A DNA stretch of 64,000 nucleotides from CAWJPY01 sp963844865 (GCA_963844865.1 CAWJPY010000004.1:113550-177549); one strand, 5' to 3'. Positions 1-11,318 are shown, counted from the first letter of the stretch. Notes: generated from the letters alone by a model not told the origin. Numbers and translations are program-made.

Positions 1-1231
1 CAGGACGTTGCCCGCGGACACGTGGGGAGAGTAGCCGGCGGCGGTGCGTTGCAGGCCGTGCACGAGCCAGGGCTGCCGCCCCAGCTCGGCGGTCAACCAG
101 CCCGCGGTGTTGGCGATGTAGGGAAAGGGGATCAGCAGAACCAGCACCCAGAGCATGCGCCGGGATTCGAACAGGCTGCCGCGCCACAGCTTCCAGGCCG
201 CCAGCACCAGCCCCGCCACGAAGATCGTGCCCAGCCCGACCATGATGTGATACGAGTAGTAGAGCAGGGGTACGTTGTCCGGCCAGTCTTCACGGGGGAA
301 GGCCTTGAGTCCCTGGACCTCCGCCGTCCACCGCCGGTAGGTGAGCAGGCTCAGGGCCCGCGGCACCGAGATGGGGTTGTCCAGCCTCAGCTCGTCCATG
401 TCGGGCTGGCCGACGATGACGATGGGGGCCCCGTGGCGTGACTCGAAGAGGCCCTCCATGCCGGCCAGGGTTGTCGGCTGGTAGCGGGCCACGTTGCGGC
501 CTTGGGCGTCACCCGAGGGGAAGAGCTGGAAGCAGGCCGCGACCACCCCCGCGATCACGCCCAGGCGCACGAAGGTGCGGCCGTACTCCTGGTGCCGGCC
601 GAGGAGGAGGTACAGGGCCCCGATCCCGGCCATCACCACGCTGGCCGTGATCACCGATCCGCTCATGTTGTGCAGGTACTGCCATGGCAGCCATGGATTG
701 GACAGGAGTGTGCCGAGGCCCTTCAGCTCCAGGTTTCCGTCCGCCCCCACCGCATGGCCCACGGGGTGCTGCATGAAGGCGTTGGTGGCGACGATGAAGT
801 AGCCCGAGATCCACGACCCGAGCCAGACCGCCACCGCCGTGCCGAAGTGCGCCCGGCGTCCCAGCTTCTCGCGGCCGAACAGGAAGAGCGCGAGAAAGGA
901 GGACTCCAGGAAGAACGCGAACACGCCCTCCATGGCCAGCGTCTGGCCGATGACGCCTCCGGTGGCCTCGGAGAAGCGCGCCCAGTTGGTGCCGAACTGG
1001 AACTCCATGGGGATCCCGGTGACCACGCCCATGACGAAGGTCAGCCCGAAGACCCGTCCCCAGAAATGCGCGGCGCGGTCGTAGCGGTCGTCGTCGCTGC
1101 GCAGCCCCATCGCCTGGAGGATCACGATCAGGAGTGCCAGCCCCATGGTGAGCTGGGGGAAGACGTAGTGGTAGGAGGCGGTGAAGGCGAAATGCAGCCG
1201 GTCCCGGATCGAGTGCCGTCCCCATGGCCAT
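1..1231 (-). CDS. cydA: Cytochrome bd ubiquinol oxidase subunit I (3' end off window, frameshift near start)
   Basis: Subunit I of cytochrome bd, a quinol:O2 oxidoreductase of the inner membrane that carries haems b558, b595 and d. The minus-strand reading gives a hydrophobic protein with a conserved N-terminus (FAFTASYHYVFPQLTMG, including the haem-ligand His), the segment NAFMQHPVG, and the highly conserved GRQPW motif near the window edge; the remaining C-terminus is outside. There is no in-frame ATG for the conserved frame. The likely start (ATG at 1231 or 1225, preceded by GGAGAGG) is in another frame, and the switch lies near 1,203 in the GATCCGGGACCGG stretch. I read this as a one- or two-base sequence error. 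The Q-loop region is short, unlike the long-loop E. coli type. cydB would be expected beyond position 1. Confidence 0.93.
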
Positions 1232-1435
1232 CAATCTAGCCCTCTCCGTCTGTCAGTTCAACGCCGGGGATCGCGACATCAATCCCGCAGGACACCCCTC
1301 GAGAGGGACCCAAGGCACCTGATCGTCTTGACTTGAAATCGCGATCCGGGGACCCCTGCCGTCCCACGAACCACCATCCGGGACCCCGCGGGCATGGGGG
1401 GATCCCCCACACCGCTCGCCGCGGCGGCTCGCGGG

Positions 1436-1777
1436 CTACGACTCGAACGAATCGACAGCCATCTGCTCGTCGTCGAACATCTCGAACACGCCCACGAGCT
1501 GTGCCATGGTGAGCAGCTTGCGCGCTTTGAGGTTGACGTGGAGGAGCTTGATCTCCCCCCCCTTGGCGGCCGCCGTGGCCTTGGAGCGGATGAGCTCACC
1601 GAGACCCGACGAATCGATGGCCTTCACCGCATCGAGGTTGAGCAGAATCTTGGTGTGGCCGTCGTTGAGCTCGTCCAGCAGCGCTCCCCGCAGCCGAACG
1701 TCACCCGAGCCGATGGTCAGCTTGCCGTTCATGTCGAGAATCGAGACGTCCTTCATCTGACGCTTGGTGATCTCCAT
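1436..1777 (-). CDS. STAS-domain anti-sigma factor antagonist
   Basis: 113 residues, the usual size of a single STAS domain. The conserved DSSGLGEL segment (residues 55-62) holds the serine (56/57) that RsbW/SpoIIAB-type kinases phosphorylate in this family. The family switches partner proteins such as anti-sigma factors according to the phosphorylation of that serine. GGGAGTG lies just upstream of the ATG at 1777. It stands alone, divergent from the kinase gene at 1942. No anti-sigma kinase is visible in the window, but a SpoIIE-type phosphatase that could dephosphorylate such a protein is encoded at 9513-11174. Assignment to the family is firm; the partner is unknown. Confidence 0.88.
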   Translation of the reverse strand: MEITKRQMKDVSILDMNGKLTIGSGDVRLRGALLDELNDGHTKILLNLDAVKAIDSSGLGELIRSKATAAAKGGEIKLLHVNLKARKLLTMAQLVGVFEMFDDEQMAVDSFES

Positions 1778-1917
1778 GGTTCACTCCCAGTCCTCGGAAA
1801 GCGAGGGTGCCTCCGAACGGTGATAGCAGCCGCCATTATTACACACCGGTACGACCGTGGATCACACCGCAACCCCCACACCCGCCGGTCCGACCGAGTC
1901 GTCAGAGGAGCCTGTGG

Positions 1918-1923
1918 TACGCT
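1918..1923 (+). promoter_or_regulatory. Possible -10 element (TACGCT)
   Basis: TACGCT sits 18 bases before the ATG at 1942 in the divergent gap. Similar TACACT hexamers precede three other plus-strand genes of the left half. No clear -35 is visible, so this is tentative. Confidence 0.25.
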
Positions 1924-1941
1924 GGACGTCAGGTGACCGCA

Positions 1942-4900
1942 ATGGATCGTAACCGCACCGAAAATGGGCAGTTGCCGCACGGTGTCGGGAAAGCTGCGTG
2001 GTCGGCTGCTCTCGACGCAACGACCACCCTGGTGGTGCTCCTCGACAGTGGCGGGCGCGTTGTGCGCGTCAACAGCGCCCTCGCAGACGGCCCTCGGGCG
2101 CGCGCCGGCAGAGCTCGAGGGACAGGAGCTCGGCGAGCTGGTCGAGACCGAGGGGGCGGAGTCCCTTCGCGAGCTGCTGAGCGCTGAGGCGTCGAGGCGG
2201 GGAAGGGTGACGCTCGGGCTGCACTGGCGGAACAGAGCCGACCATCGGCCACCGGTACTTGTGGTCGTTCGACCCATTGGCGTCAGCCGACGACGTGGCT
2301 CCACTCACCATCGGCGTCGGAGTCGATCTCCACACGGCGGGAGCCACCGGCGCCTGGCCCCAGTCGCCCACCAGCGAGGCCGAAGCGACCGCCATCGGGA
2401 GGCTGATCAGACCGCTGGTGGAGCACTCCTCAGACGTCGTCTGTGTCCTCTCGGCCGACGGCCTGATCACCTACATCAGTCCACCGGTCCAGCGCATGCT
2501 GGGATACGAACCGGAGAACCTGATCGGTACCGCTGCCTTCGCGGTCATCCACGCGGAGGATCGGGACCTGGCGGCAGCGGTGGTGCGGCAGGGTCTGGAG
2601 CAGCCCGGGCGGTCGCACACGGTGGTGTGCCGGCTGCGGCACGCCGACGGGGAGTGGCGGTCCGTAGCAGCCACTGGGGTCACGCACCGCGAGGAAGCCG
2701 GCACCTGGGTCGTGATCAACCTCACCGACATCACGGATTGGGAGCGCGCCCGCCAGGAACGTGCAGAGAGCGAGGAGAGGTTCCGCAACGCCTTCGATCA
2801 CAGCGTGATCGGGAAGATCCTGTGGGATCCCGACGGGCGCGTCGTCCGGGTCAACCGCGCCCTGTGCGACCTGCTCTCCTACGACGAAGCGGAAATGTTG
2901 ACCATGACCTGGCGGGACCAGGTCCATCCGGACGACGCGGAGAACGTCGTACGCCAGGTTCGGCAGCTCGTGGGAGGTGAGGTCCCGGCCCTCCAGCTGG
3001 AGGCCAGGCTGCGCCATCACGACGGCCCCTGGGTGTGGACCCGTGCCACGGTGTCCGTAGCCCGGGACGCCGCGGCGGAGCCCCGCCACTTCATCGGCGA
3101 GGTGGAAGACCTCACCGAGCGCCGGCGGCAGGAGGCGGACAAGCGCGCTCGGCTGCTCAGGACCCAGCGACAGCAGGCCGCGATCATCACCATGGCCACT
3201 CAACCGGCCATGGCCGCCGGTGAGCGCGACGGGGCCTTTCGCACCATCACCGAGTCGTCCGCCACCGCCCTGCGCGTGAGCCGGGCCGGGGTGTGGCTGC
3301 TCGGCGAGGACGACCACAGCCTGCACTGCGTCGATTGCTTCGATCTCCGCACCGGCGATCACACGTCGGGCGCCACCCTGGATCTGGAGAGCTGCCCGCT
3401 CTACCTGGAAGCCCTCGATGCCGGGCGGGTGATCGACGCCGACGACGCGGTCGGCGACCCGCGCACCCGGGAGCACGCGGCCGAGTACCTGGAGCCCCAG
3501 GGGGTGGCATCCCTCCTCGACGCCCCGGTCCGCATCGGCGGCAAGGTCGTCGGCGCGGTGCGGTTCGAACAAGTGGGCGAGGGCCGCATCTGGGCGGCCG
3601 ACGAGATCACCTTCGCCGGGGAGGTGTCCGACCAGGTCGCCCATGCCATGGCCAACGCCCAACGCACTCGCGCCGAGCGTCGCCTCCAGATGTCCGAGGA
3701 GCGGTTCCGGAGCATCGTCAACTGCTCGCCCATGGGCGTGCACCTGTATCGCCTCGAGGGCGACGGGGCCCTCGTCTTCGCCGGTGCCAATCCAGCGGCG
3801 GATGCGATCCTCGGCATCGAGTGCCAGAAGCTCATCGGCAAGCCCATGGAGGAGGCGTTCCCATCCCTCGCCGGCACCGAGGTCCCCGAGCGCTACCGCC
3901 GTGTCGCGGCCGTCGGGACGCCGTGGCACATCGAGCAGGTGGAGTACGAGGACGAACGGATCCGGGGGGCCTACGAGGTGCATGCCTTCCGCACCGCCCC
4001 TGGGACAGTCACCGCCATGTTCCTGAACATCACCGATCGCAAGCGGGCCGAGGAAGCCCTGCGTGACAGTGAGGAGCGGTATCGACAGCTCTTCGAACGC
4101 AACCTCGCGGCGGTGTTCAGGGCGAGCCTCGATGGCAGGGTCCTGGAGTGCAACGACGCCTTTGCCGAGATCCTGGGCTGCACGAGCCGCAGTGAGGCGT
4201 TGTCTCGCAACGCCGCCGACTTCGTCGCCGGCACCGCGGGCCGCAACGGGTGGATGCAGGACCTGCGCACCCACGGCGAGCTCCGCAACCAGGAGATCGT
4301 GATGCGCCGTCTCGACGGCGACATGGTCTGGCTGCTCGCCAACATGACCCTGGTGGCCGACGTGCGGGGACGACCGACCATCATCGAGGGCACGATGATC
4401 GACGTCACCGACCGCAAGCGGACCGCCGACCGCTTGCTCTTGCAGAGCGCCGCCCTGGAGTCCGCGGCCAACGCCATCGCCATCACCAGTCCGGGCGGAA
4501 CCATCGAGTGGGTGAACCCCGCCTTCACGCGTCTCACCGGCGTCCTGGCCGCGGAGGCCATCGGCAACAGCCTGTGGCGGCTCAAGTCCGGGGGCGAGGG
4601 GAGCAGTCTTTCAGACGAGGTGTCTCGCGCACTCACGGAAGGACGGGCGTGGCACGGAGAGCTGGTGAACCGGCGCGCCGACGGACAGCTCTACACCGAA
4701 GAGATAACCATCACCCCTGTCCACGGCAACGACGGGAAGGTCACCCACCTGGTCTCGGTCCAGCAGGACATCACCGAGCGCAAACGGATGGAAGAGCAGC
4801 TCCTGCAGGCCCAGAAGATGGAGGCCGTGGGGCGGCTGGCCGGCGGGGTCGCCCACGACTTCAACAACCTCCTCCAGGCCATGCTGGGGGTCACGGAGCT

Positions 4901-5936
4901 CATCCGGCAGCCGGAGACCTCGCCCGAGGATTCGGGTCCCAAGCTCCAAGAGCTCGAGGAGCTTGTGCAGCGGGGCTCCCAGCTCACCCGACAGCTCCTC
5001 CTGTTCGCGCGCCGCGACACCTCCAAGCAGGAGTCGCTGGATCTCAACCAGGTCGTCGAGGGCACGGTGAAGCTGCTGCACCGGCTCCTGCGCGAGAACA
5101 TCGAGCTCGTCTTCAATCCGGCCACGAGCGACCTCCCCCTCACAGCGGACCGAGGGCAGATCGAGCAGGTGGTCATGAACCTCGCCGTCAACGCCTGCGA
5201 CGCCATGCCTCACGGGGGGAAGCTTTCGTTGACCACCAACCGGGGCAACGGCAACGTGTGGCTGGAGGTCGGGGACACCGGCGAGGGCATTCCCGAGGAC
5301 ATTCGCGACCAGCTCTTCGAACCTTTCTTCACCACCAAGGAGCGGGGCAAGGGGACCGGTCTCGGCCTGTCGGTGGTGCATGGCATCGTGACCCGGCTCG
5401 GTGGCCGCATCGACCTCGAGAGCCAGGTGGGCAGCGGCACCTCGATCCGTGTGACGTTCCCCGCCTCTCACTTGGGCGAACGACACGCACCCGAACGAGA
5501 GGAACGGGAACCGATCGGCGACGGACAGGGGCAGACCATCCTGGTGGTGGAGGACGACCCTGCGGTCCGCACCAGCCTCGAGGAGATCCTGGCCGTGATG
5601 GGTTACGGCGTGGTCGCGGTGGGCAGCCGGGAGGCTGCATTCGCGATCCCCGCCGAGGAGAGCTTCGAGCTCCTCCTTTCCGATTACATCCTCCCAGACG
5701 GTTCCGGAACCGACATCGCCCGGGAGCTCAGGCGCCGCTGGCCGGGGATCGGGGTCATCGTCATGTCGGGGTACGCGCAGGACGACACCGTGGGGCGGGA
5801 GATCGCCCGCGGCAACCTGTACTTCCTCCAGAAGCCCTTCACCGCGAAGACCCTGGCGAAAGCCGTGCGCACCGTCCTCGGAAGCCGCTCCTCGGCATTG
5901 CCCGCCGACGATCGCCGCCGACCAAGCGTCGGCTGA
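1942..5936 (+). CDS. Multi-PAS/GAF hybrid histidine kinase with C-terminal receiver (two frameshifts near N-terminus)
   Basis: Apparently soluble sensor kinase. From 2259 onward one frame of about 1,225 residues holds, in order, two PAS domains, a GAF domain (about residues 320-460), three more PAS domains, a HisKA domain with VAHDFNNLL (phosphoacceptor His about residue 866), an ATPase domain with the N box NLAVNACDAM and the G boxes GEGIPE and GTGLGLS, and a C-terminal receiver with the acceptor Asp in LLSDYILPDG (about residue 1142). The reading upstream from ATG 1942 adds another PAS start (LVVLLDSGGRVVRVNSAL), but reaching the main frame needs shifts near 2,085 and 2,245, both in the same direction. 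No transmembrane segment is evident. Input ligands cannot be inferred. It is convergent with the next gene. Confidence 0.88.
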
Positions 5937-6026
5937 GCCGTCTATTCTGCCGGCCCGCCGGCGATCGATCTCGCGGGATCAACTGCCAAAGACCCGACCC
6001 GCGGGCGACGCCGCGCCGATGTCGCG

Positions 6027-9000
6027 TCAGGGAATGGCGGCGGCCTCCCCCGCGGCGGTGTCGGCAGCCAGCCTGTTCACCCAGAGCACGCCCAGCGCCA
6101 GCAGGAGCACCGCCGACAGGATCCCACCGGCCAGGGCTCCGGGATAGGCACGCAGGATCCCCTCGTGCAGGGTCCCCAACAGGGTGACCATGGCCGTGGC
6201 GAGAGGGATCAATGCGAGATGGAACCGCAGCACGGCCAGGTACGCCAGCAGCAGGATCACCCCCGCGCCGAGCCCGCTGACCAGCCAGCGAGTGACCGTG
6301 CCCACGTCGCTGGCGCCAACCATGACGGGTCCCAGCGCGAGCAGCACGAGGCCGAGGGGGAGACGGGCACGGGTCCAGCCGCGGCTGGCGACGTGCACGA
6401 AGCCCACGACCAGCAGCAACAGGATGGTGCTCGTGATCCACGAGCTCACCGGAGAGATGGCGGTGGCCAGGATCGGCGACCTGGCCGCCGCCTCTCGGAA
6501 GGACGGCCACATGGGCTCGGTGTTCGGCAACAGCCAGAGGCCGACGGACACCAGTCCGGCGATGACGGCCCCCAGACCAATCCCGCCGGCGATGGCCCCG
6601 CTCCGAGCTCCGGGCTGCGGCGGCAGCCAGCGGTGGACGAAGCCGGCGTTGAGCCCCATCCCGGCAGCCAGGAGCAGCAGCACCACCGCCGAGCCGGCCA
6701 GGCCCAGCGCCGACTGCAAGCCGTAGGGCTGGGCCGTGGAGAAGTTGACCACGATCGACGGCCACGAGTTGAAGACCGCCAGACCGCTGAGCACGAGCAC
6801 CAGCGCGAAGAACGTCGCGAGGGTGCCCACCGCGAACCGGCCACGGCTCCAACGCACGACCGCGGCCACCACCCCGGCGATGTAGATCAACACCACCAAC
6901 AGGGTGCAGACGATGCGCACCACATTGGCCGCCGCCGACCGATTGCGTTCCGCCCTCTCCCAGTCCTCCGGGATATGGATGAAGCGTTCGCTGTCCACGA
7001 CCTGGTCGCCGGCGATCTTCACCGCGATCCGGGCCTCTCCGCTGTGCAGCGGATAGGCGGACGGGTCCGAGTACACGAGCCGCCAGTCCTTGCGCTTCGG
7101 GTGCTGGGTCGGCTCGACCGCGACCTCTTTCAACGCCGCCGGATCGAGACCGAACTTCGAGCGGAGCACATTCTCCGCCATGGCTCGCGCCTGGGCCTCG
7201 TCGAGGGTCGCACCCGGACGGTCGTCGGGAAGGCGGTGGCGGACCCGCCGCACCGTGCCGTTTCCGTCCACCCACAGGTCGTACTCCTCGGCCCGCGCCA
7301 CCACGTCGCCCTCGAAGTTGGCGTATCGCACGTACCAGTCGGGGGGAGCGAGGAAGCTGCCCAGGAGCTGCCAGTACACCTCCGGTCCGCCCTCCTGCCA
7401 GATGAACACGTCCTCCAAGCCGTAGTCCCCTTGCACCGTGCTCAACGTGCGCCAGGAGGGCCCCTTCTCCGCATCCTGCGCGGCCAGCGTCCGCGTCGCG
7501 ACCGAGGTGGCCTCGCCGCGTCCGATCCGGATCGACGGCACCTGGCTGGTGAAGCCGTGAGCGAGTGCCCACACCACGACTCCGATCCCGCCCAGCACCG
7601 CCAGGGCGAGGCTGGCACGGGGTCTGAGACCGGTGCTCGCCGGGACGTGGGCCACGGGCGCCGGCTCCTCCGGCGGAGGTGGTTGCCAGGCGCCGTTGCG
7701 CACGTCCTCGTCGACCTCCCTGAACCCGCCGGATCGCACCCGCCCCGCCAGCACGACCCAGAGGGGCACCAGGACCAGCGCCAGGAGGAGCGCGCGATCC
7801 AGCCAGACGCCCGAGGAGGACGCCGTGAACAGCGGGATCGAGAACCACATCACGTCCGTGGCGAAGTGGAGGACGATGACCGGCAGCAGCCCGAAGGCGA
7901 GAAAGATGAGCCCCCAGCTCGCGGCGGGGATGATCAGCTCCACGAGTCGGGCGTACGCCGGCTGCTGGGCGTAGTTGGCGTGGCCGGCGCCGAAGACCAC
8001 CGCCTCCAGGATCAGGGCGCCCGCGATCCACCACCGCCTCCCGCCCAGACGCTTGCCGATGAGCGCCGCCGCAGCCAGGGGCACCGCTCGGAACATGGTC
8101 TCCTCCCAGAAGCCGGCGTGCAGGGAGATGCCGATGGCATTCAGCCACGGCGCGTAGGTGGCGAGGACGTTGGGATCGATCAGGGCGTCGGAGGGGGTCC
8201 ACCAGCCGAGCTTCTGATTGGCAAGGGTGTAGAGAAACACCTCATAGGCCAAAAACACCGCCACCGACAGGTATCCGGCGATGGTGAGGCCGGCGACGTT
8301 CCGGGTCCCCGCCACCCGCGGCGACCAGGTTTTCCAGAGCTGGAGGTGATGGGGAAACGCCTTGCGGCTCAGGCTCTCGGCGGCCGTGAAGGTCACCAGG
8401 TACAGCAGGGCCATGCCGATGGCCTGGGCCACGGCCATCACCACCTGTTGGAGGCCGAAGTTGGTGGCCGACACCGCGGTGTCGTAGCCCATCCAGGCCA
8501 GGGGCAACCGGTTGAGGGTGATGGGGATCCACAGAGCGCCGATGAAGATCGCCCACTTCAGGGGCGGTCGCCACAGCATCCAGCGCTGGCGCAGGAGCAG
8601 GAGCGCTCCGATCAGGCAGCCGCCGATCCCGTAGATCACCGCCATGAAGACGAGGGAGCCGGTGGCGATGCCGTTGTTGGCCGACCGCATCTGCTCGTAG
8701 CGCCGGTCGAAGGCCTGGGGGATCTTGACGAAACGGGTGAGCTCGGTGAGGCGGTCCCCGGCCACCACCAGGCGCAACCGGTAGCGACCGTCCTCGCCAA
8801 CCCTGAGGGACGGCCGCTCGTAGGTGAAGGTGTGGTCGACGCGCCCGCTCGGCCGCACCTCGTCCGCCTGCTCCACCAGGTCGTACTGGGCGAGCTGAAC
8901 GCCCCAGTCCGCCGTGGCCGTTCGCTCCGCGATCTGGCGGGCCTGCTCGGTGTCCAGCGCCGCGCCGGGTTCGCTCTCGGGCAGCTTCTCGGAGAAACCG

Positions 9001-9377
9001 TAGGGCTCGCCCGCAGGGGTGAAGCTGACCCGCGTCTCGGTGGGCTCGAACTCCCGGAAGTTCCGCACCCGCCACGTGTACGGAGATACGAGTCCCTCCT
9101 TGAGCATCCGCCGGAAGGCGTCGTGACCTCCCCCCTCCAGCTCCACGAAGCTCTGCAGCCGGGAGTCGAGGTCGAAGGCCGCCGCCTGGCGGGAATGCTC
9201 CGGCCCCCAGCCACGCTCCTGGGCCAGGCTCCTGGCTGCCTCCATCGCCTGGGCGCGGTCCATCTGCAGGTCCAGGGTCACCAGCGGGAACGCATTGGAG
9301 AAGTTGTGAGCCGCGTAGACGACGCACAGCGCCGTCACGACAACAAAGGCGATCCAGAACACTGGCTTGCGGGTCAT
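6027..9377 (-). CDS. CPBP-family membrane protease with duplicated ectodomain/membrane modules
   Basis: About 1,116 residues from ATG 9377, chosen because AAGGGGAG lies just before it. The protein starts with one TM segment, then a soluble domain (about residues 35-225), a multi-TM block carrying the CPBP/Abi signature (EETMFR at about 425-430, then GAGHANY and LHFATD), a second soluble domain with the same RAQAMAE/ARxxAE-type repeats (about 610-790), and a second multi-TM block. CPBP proteins are intramembrane glutamic endopeptidases related to Rce1; the paired glutamates and two histidines expected for catalysis are all present. The second membrane half has no second catalytic motif that I can see. 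The family is usually 200-300 residues, so this is a strongly expanded form. Substrate unknown. Confidence 0.8.
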   Translation of the reverse strand: MTRKPVFWIAFVVVTALCVVYAAHNFSNAFPLVTLDLQMDRAQAMEAARSLAQERGWGPEHSRQAAAFDLDSRLQSFVELEGGGHDAFRRMLKEGLVSPYTWRVRNFREFEPTETRVSFTPAGEPYGFSEKLPESEPGAALDTEQARQIAERTATADWGVQLAQYDLVEQADEVRPSGRVDHTFTYERPSLRVGEDGRYRLRLVVAGDRLTELTRFVKIPQAFDRRYEQMRSANNGIATGSLVFMAVIYGIGGCLIGALLLLRQRWMLWRPPLKWAIFIGALWIPITLNRLPLAWMGYDTAVSATNFGLQQVVMAVAQAIGMALLYLVTFTAAESLSRKAFPHHLQLWKTWSPRVAGTRNVAGLTIAGYLSVAVFLAYEVFLYTLANQKLGWWTPSDALIDPNVLATYAPWLNAIGISLHAGFWEETMFRAVPLAAAALIGKRLGGRRWWIAGALILEAVVFGAGHANYAQQPAYARLVELIIPAASWGLIFLAFGLLPVIVLHFATDVMWFSIPLFTASSSGVWLDRALLLALVLVPLWVVLAGRVRSGGFREVDEDVRNGAWQPPPPEEPAPVAHVPASTGLRPRASLALAVLGGIGVVVWALAHGFTSQVPSIRIGRGEATSVATRTLAAQDAEKGPSWRTLSTVQGDYGLEDVFIWQEGGPEVYWQLLGSFLAPPDWYVRYANFEGDVVARAEEYDLWVDGNGTVRRVRHRLPDDRPGATLDEAQARAMAENVLRSKFGLDPAALKEVAVEPTQHPKRKDWRLVYSDPSAYPLHSGEARIAVKIAGDQVVDSERFIHIPEDWERAERNRSAAANVVRIVCTLLVVLIYIAGVVAAVVRWSRGRFAVGTLATFFALVLVLSGLAVFNSWPSIVVNFSTAQPYGLQSALGLAGSAVVLLLLAAGMGLNAGFVHRWLPPQPGARSGAIAGGIGLGAVIAGLVSVGLWLLPNTEPMWPSFREAAARSPILATAISPVSSWITSTILLLLVVGFVHVASRGWTRARLPLGLVLLALGPVMVGASDVGTVTRWLVSGLGAGVILLLAYLAVLRFHLALIPLATAMVTLLGTLHEGILRAYPGALAGGILSAVLLLALGVLWVNRLAADTAAGEAAAIP

Positions 9378-9446
9378 GGGCTCCCCTTTCTGCCCTCGGA
9401 TCACGCCGTATCGCGTGGGATCGGACCCATCGTACCGAGTGTCGGG

Positions 9447-9452
9447 ATTGTA
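9447..9452 (-). promoter_or_regulatory. Possible -10 element (TACAAT) for the CPBP gene
   Basis: On the minus strand TACAAT is centred about 70 bases upstream of the ATG at 9377, in the gap before the phosphatase stop. No convincing -35 is visible; tentative. Confidence 0.25.
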
Positions 9453-9512
9453 CCCGCTTCCCGGGGCCGCCCGCCCCAGGGGGGTTCACAGGACCGCGCA
9501 GAGCCCGGTGGC

Positions 9513-11174
9513 TCAGCGGCTGCGTCTGATCATGACCAGCGTGCGGTCGTCGGCGAAGGGGACGCCATCGGCGAAGCGGTCAAGCTCGCTGCCCAGCTCG
9601 GCGGCGATGCCGGCCAGGGGCAGCGCCCGGTGGCGGACGCACGCCGCCAGCAGCCGTTCCTCCCCGAACTCCTCATCGTCGTGGTTGGCCGCCTCGGTGA
9701 TGCCGTCGGTGTACAGGATCAGGACATCGCCGGGTTCGAGGGTCACCTCCCGCGCCTCGTATCGTCCGTCCTGAATGATGCCGAGGGGCGTCCCGGTCGA
9801 CTCCAGCCACACCGTGTCCCCGTCGGCGCGGATCAGGAGCGCGGGGTTGTGGCCGGCGTTCGTGTAGCGAACGGTCCCGGTGGTGGTGTCCAGCAGGGCC
9901 AAAAAGCCCGTGGCGTACTTCTCCGGCGGGGTACGCTCGAACATCAGCCGGGAGGCCGCGGCGCAGGTCTCATCCGGCCCGAGGGGACGTTCCAGAAGAC
10001 CGCTCAGGAGGGCCTCCAGGAACCCGGTCAGCAGCGCGGCGCCCATGCCCTTGCCCGACACGTCGGCGAGGAAGAGCACGCACTCGGAGCCCCCGCCTCG
10101 CTCGATCACCTTGAAGAAGTCGCCGGAGACCACGCGCGACGGCGTGTTGCCGCCGTGCAGCTCGTACCCGGGGATGTCGGGAAGGCTCTGGGGCAGCAAC
10201 CGCATCTGGATCTCCCGGGCGAGAGCCACCTCCCGCTCGAGACGGAGACGCTCCGCCGCCGCCTCGGTGAGGCGCAGGTTCCGGATCCGCATGGCCGCCA
10301 CAGACGCCAGGGACGTCAGCAGCTCCATGTCCTCCTCGCCGAACTGCCGGACGGTCAGCGTCGAGCCCAGGACCACCATCCCGAGGGCGCCCTCAGGATC
10401 CAGCAGAGGCGCCGCCACGAGGCTGCGCACACCGGCGTTGAGCATGCTGACCGCCTGATTGAAGCGCTCGTCGACCTCCATGTCCAGCACGAGGGCGGCC
10501 ATCCCCTTGTCCGCCACCTCCTCGATCAGATGCCTCGAGTAGAGACAGCGATGGTGGGAGCCGCGCCGCGACCGGCTGGCGGCACACTCGTACTCGCCGT
10601 CGTCGTTGCGCAGGAAGATCGCGCCTTCCTCCGGGTGGAGCTGCTGGAACGCTCGCTCCAGGATGAGGTCGAGCAGCTCGTCCAGGGCCACGGACCGGCC
10701 GAGTGCCTGGTGCACCTCGTTGAGCATCTTGATCCGCTCGGCGTAACGGCGGAGCGCCTCGCCCTCCGCCGCCGGGGGCGGGGCCTGGGAAGGCTCGGAG
10801 CGCTCCAGCAGCTCGGCGGCCGGCCGGAACACCGTGTGCTCTCCCCAGTGACTCGAGCTGCCACTGATACCGGGATCTCGGGCGGCCAGTCGGCGGACCG
10901 CGACACTGCTCGCACCGAGGGTGATCACGTCGCCCTCGGCCACCACGCTGGACACCTCCACCTTTTGCTGGTTGACAAGCGTTCCGTTCCGGGACCCGAG
11001 GTCCTCGAGCAGCCAGTGGCCGTTCTGCCGAAACAGCCGCGCATGACGGCGCGAGAGGGAGCGGTCAGGGATCACCAGATCCGCCGCAGGAGAACGGCCG
11101 ATCACCTGATCGTCGCCATCCAGCGTCCGCTCGAACGGCATTCCTCCTGCCGGCATCACATACAAGCTGATCAT
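9513..11174 (-). CDS. FHA-GAF-PP2C (SpoIIE/RsbU-type) serine phosphatase
   Basis: About 553 residues. The N-terminus is an FHA domain (GRSPAADLVI, RSLSRRHA, GSRNGT), which binds phosphothreonine in known members. A GAF domain follows (about residues 155-305), then a PPM/SpoIIE phosphatase with SGDFF, ADVSGKGMGAALL, TNAGHNPALL and LYTDGITEA, where the metal-binding aspartates lie. Start ATG 11174 is preceded by AGGAG at 8-base spacing; longer readings upstream lack support. The family dephosphorylates STAS-domain proteins, so the STAS gene at 1436 is a conceivable target. It is the last gene of a colinear minus-strand series starting at 18,022 and probably an output arm of that signalling block, which is inference. 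Confidence 0.9.
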   Translation of the reverse strand: MISLYVMPAGGMPFERTLDGDDQVIGRSPAADLVIPDRSLSRRHARLFRQNGHWLLEDLGSRNGTLVNQQKVEVSSVVAEGDVITLGASSVAVRRLAARDPGISGSSSHWGEHTVFRPAAELLERSEPSQAPPPAAEGEALRRYAERIKMLNEVHQALGRSVALDELLDLILERAFQQLHPEEGAIFLRNDDGEYECAASRSRRGSHHRCLYSRHLIEEVADKGMAALVLDMEVDERFNQAVSMLNAGVRSLVAAPLLDPEGALGMVVLGSTLTVRQFGEEDMELLTSLASVAAMRIRNLRLTEAAAERLRLEREVALAREIQMRLLPQSLPDIPGYELHGGNTPSRVVSGDFFKVIERGGGSECVLFLADVSGKGMGAALLTGFLEALLSGLLERPLGPDETCAAASRLMFERTPPEKYATGFLALLDTTTGTVRYTNAGHNPALLIRADGDTVWLESTGTPLGIIQDGRYEAREVTLEPGDVLILYTDGITEAANHDDEEFGEERLLAACVRHRALPLAGIAAELGSELDRFADGVPFADDRTLVMIRRSR

Positions 11175-11318
11175 GGTGCAACTCCTGTCGATAACGAGAG
11201 TCCGTCTCAGATAATAACACCATGAGTGCAGAAAAACATCCACGGGGGAAACGACCGACGTTGGATGGCTCGTGGCGAGTCCCACGGTTTGGAGGCCACA
11301 AGGCGAGGTCCGCCCGCG

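Noticed and set aside
2430..4274. A 614-codon open frame on the minus strand
   Set aside because: Antisense shadow of the PAS-GAF kinase; no motif, ribosome-binding site or neighbour supports it.
6165..11225. A 1,686-codon open frame on the plus strand
   Set aside because: It lies opposite the CPBP protease and phosphatase genes. Its sequence is Gly/Arg/His/Gln-rich nonsense caused by high-GC codon bias in the antisense frame.
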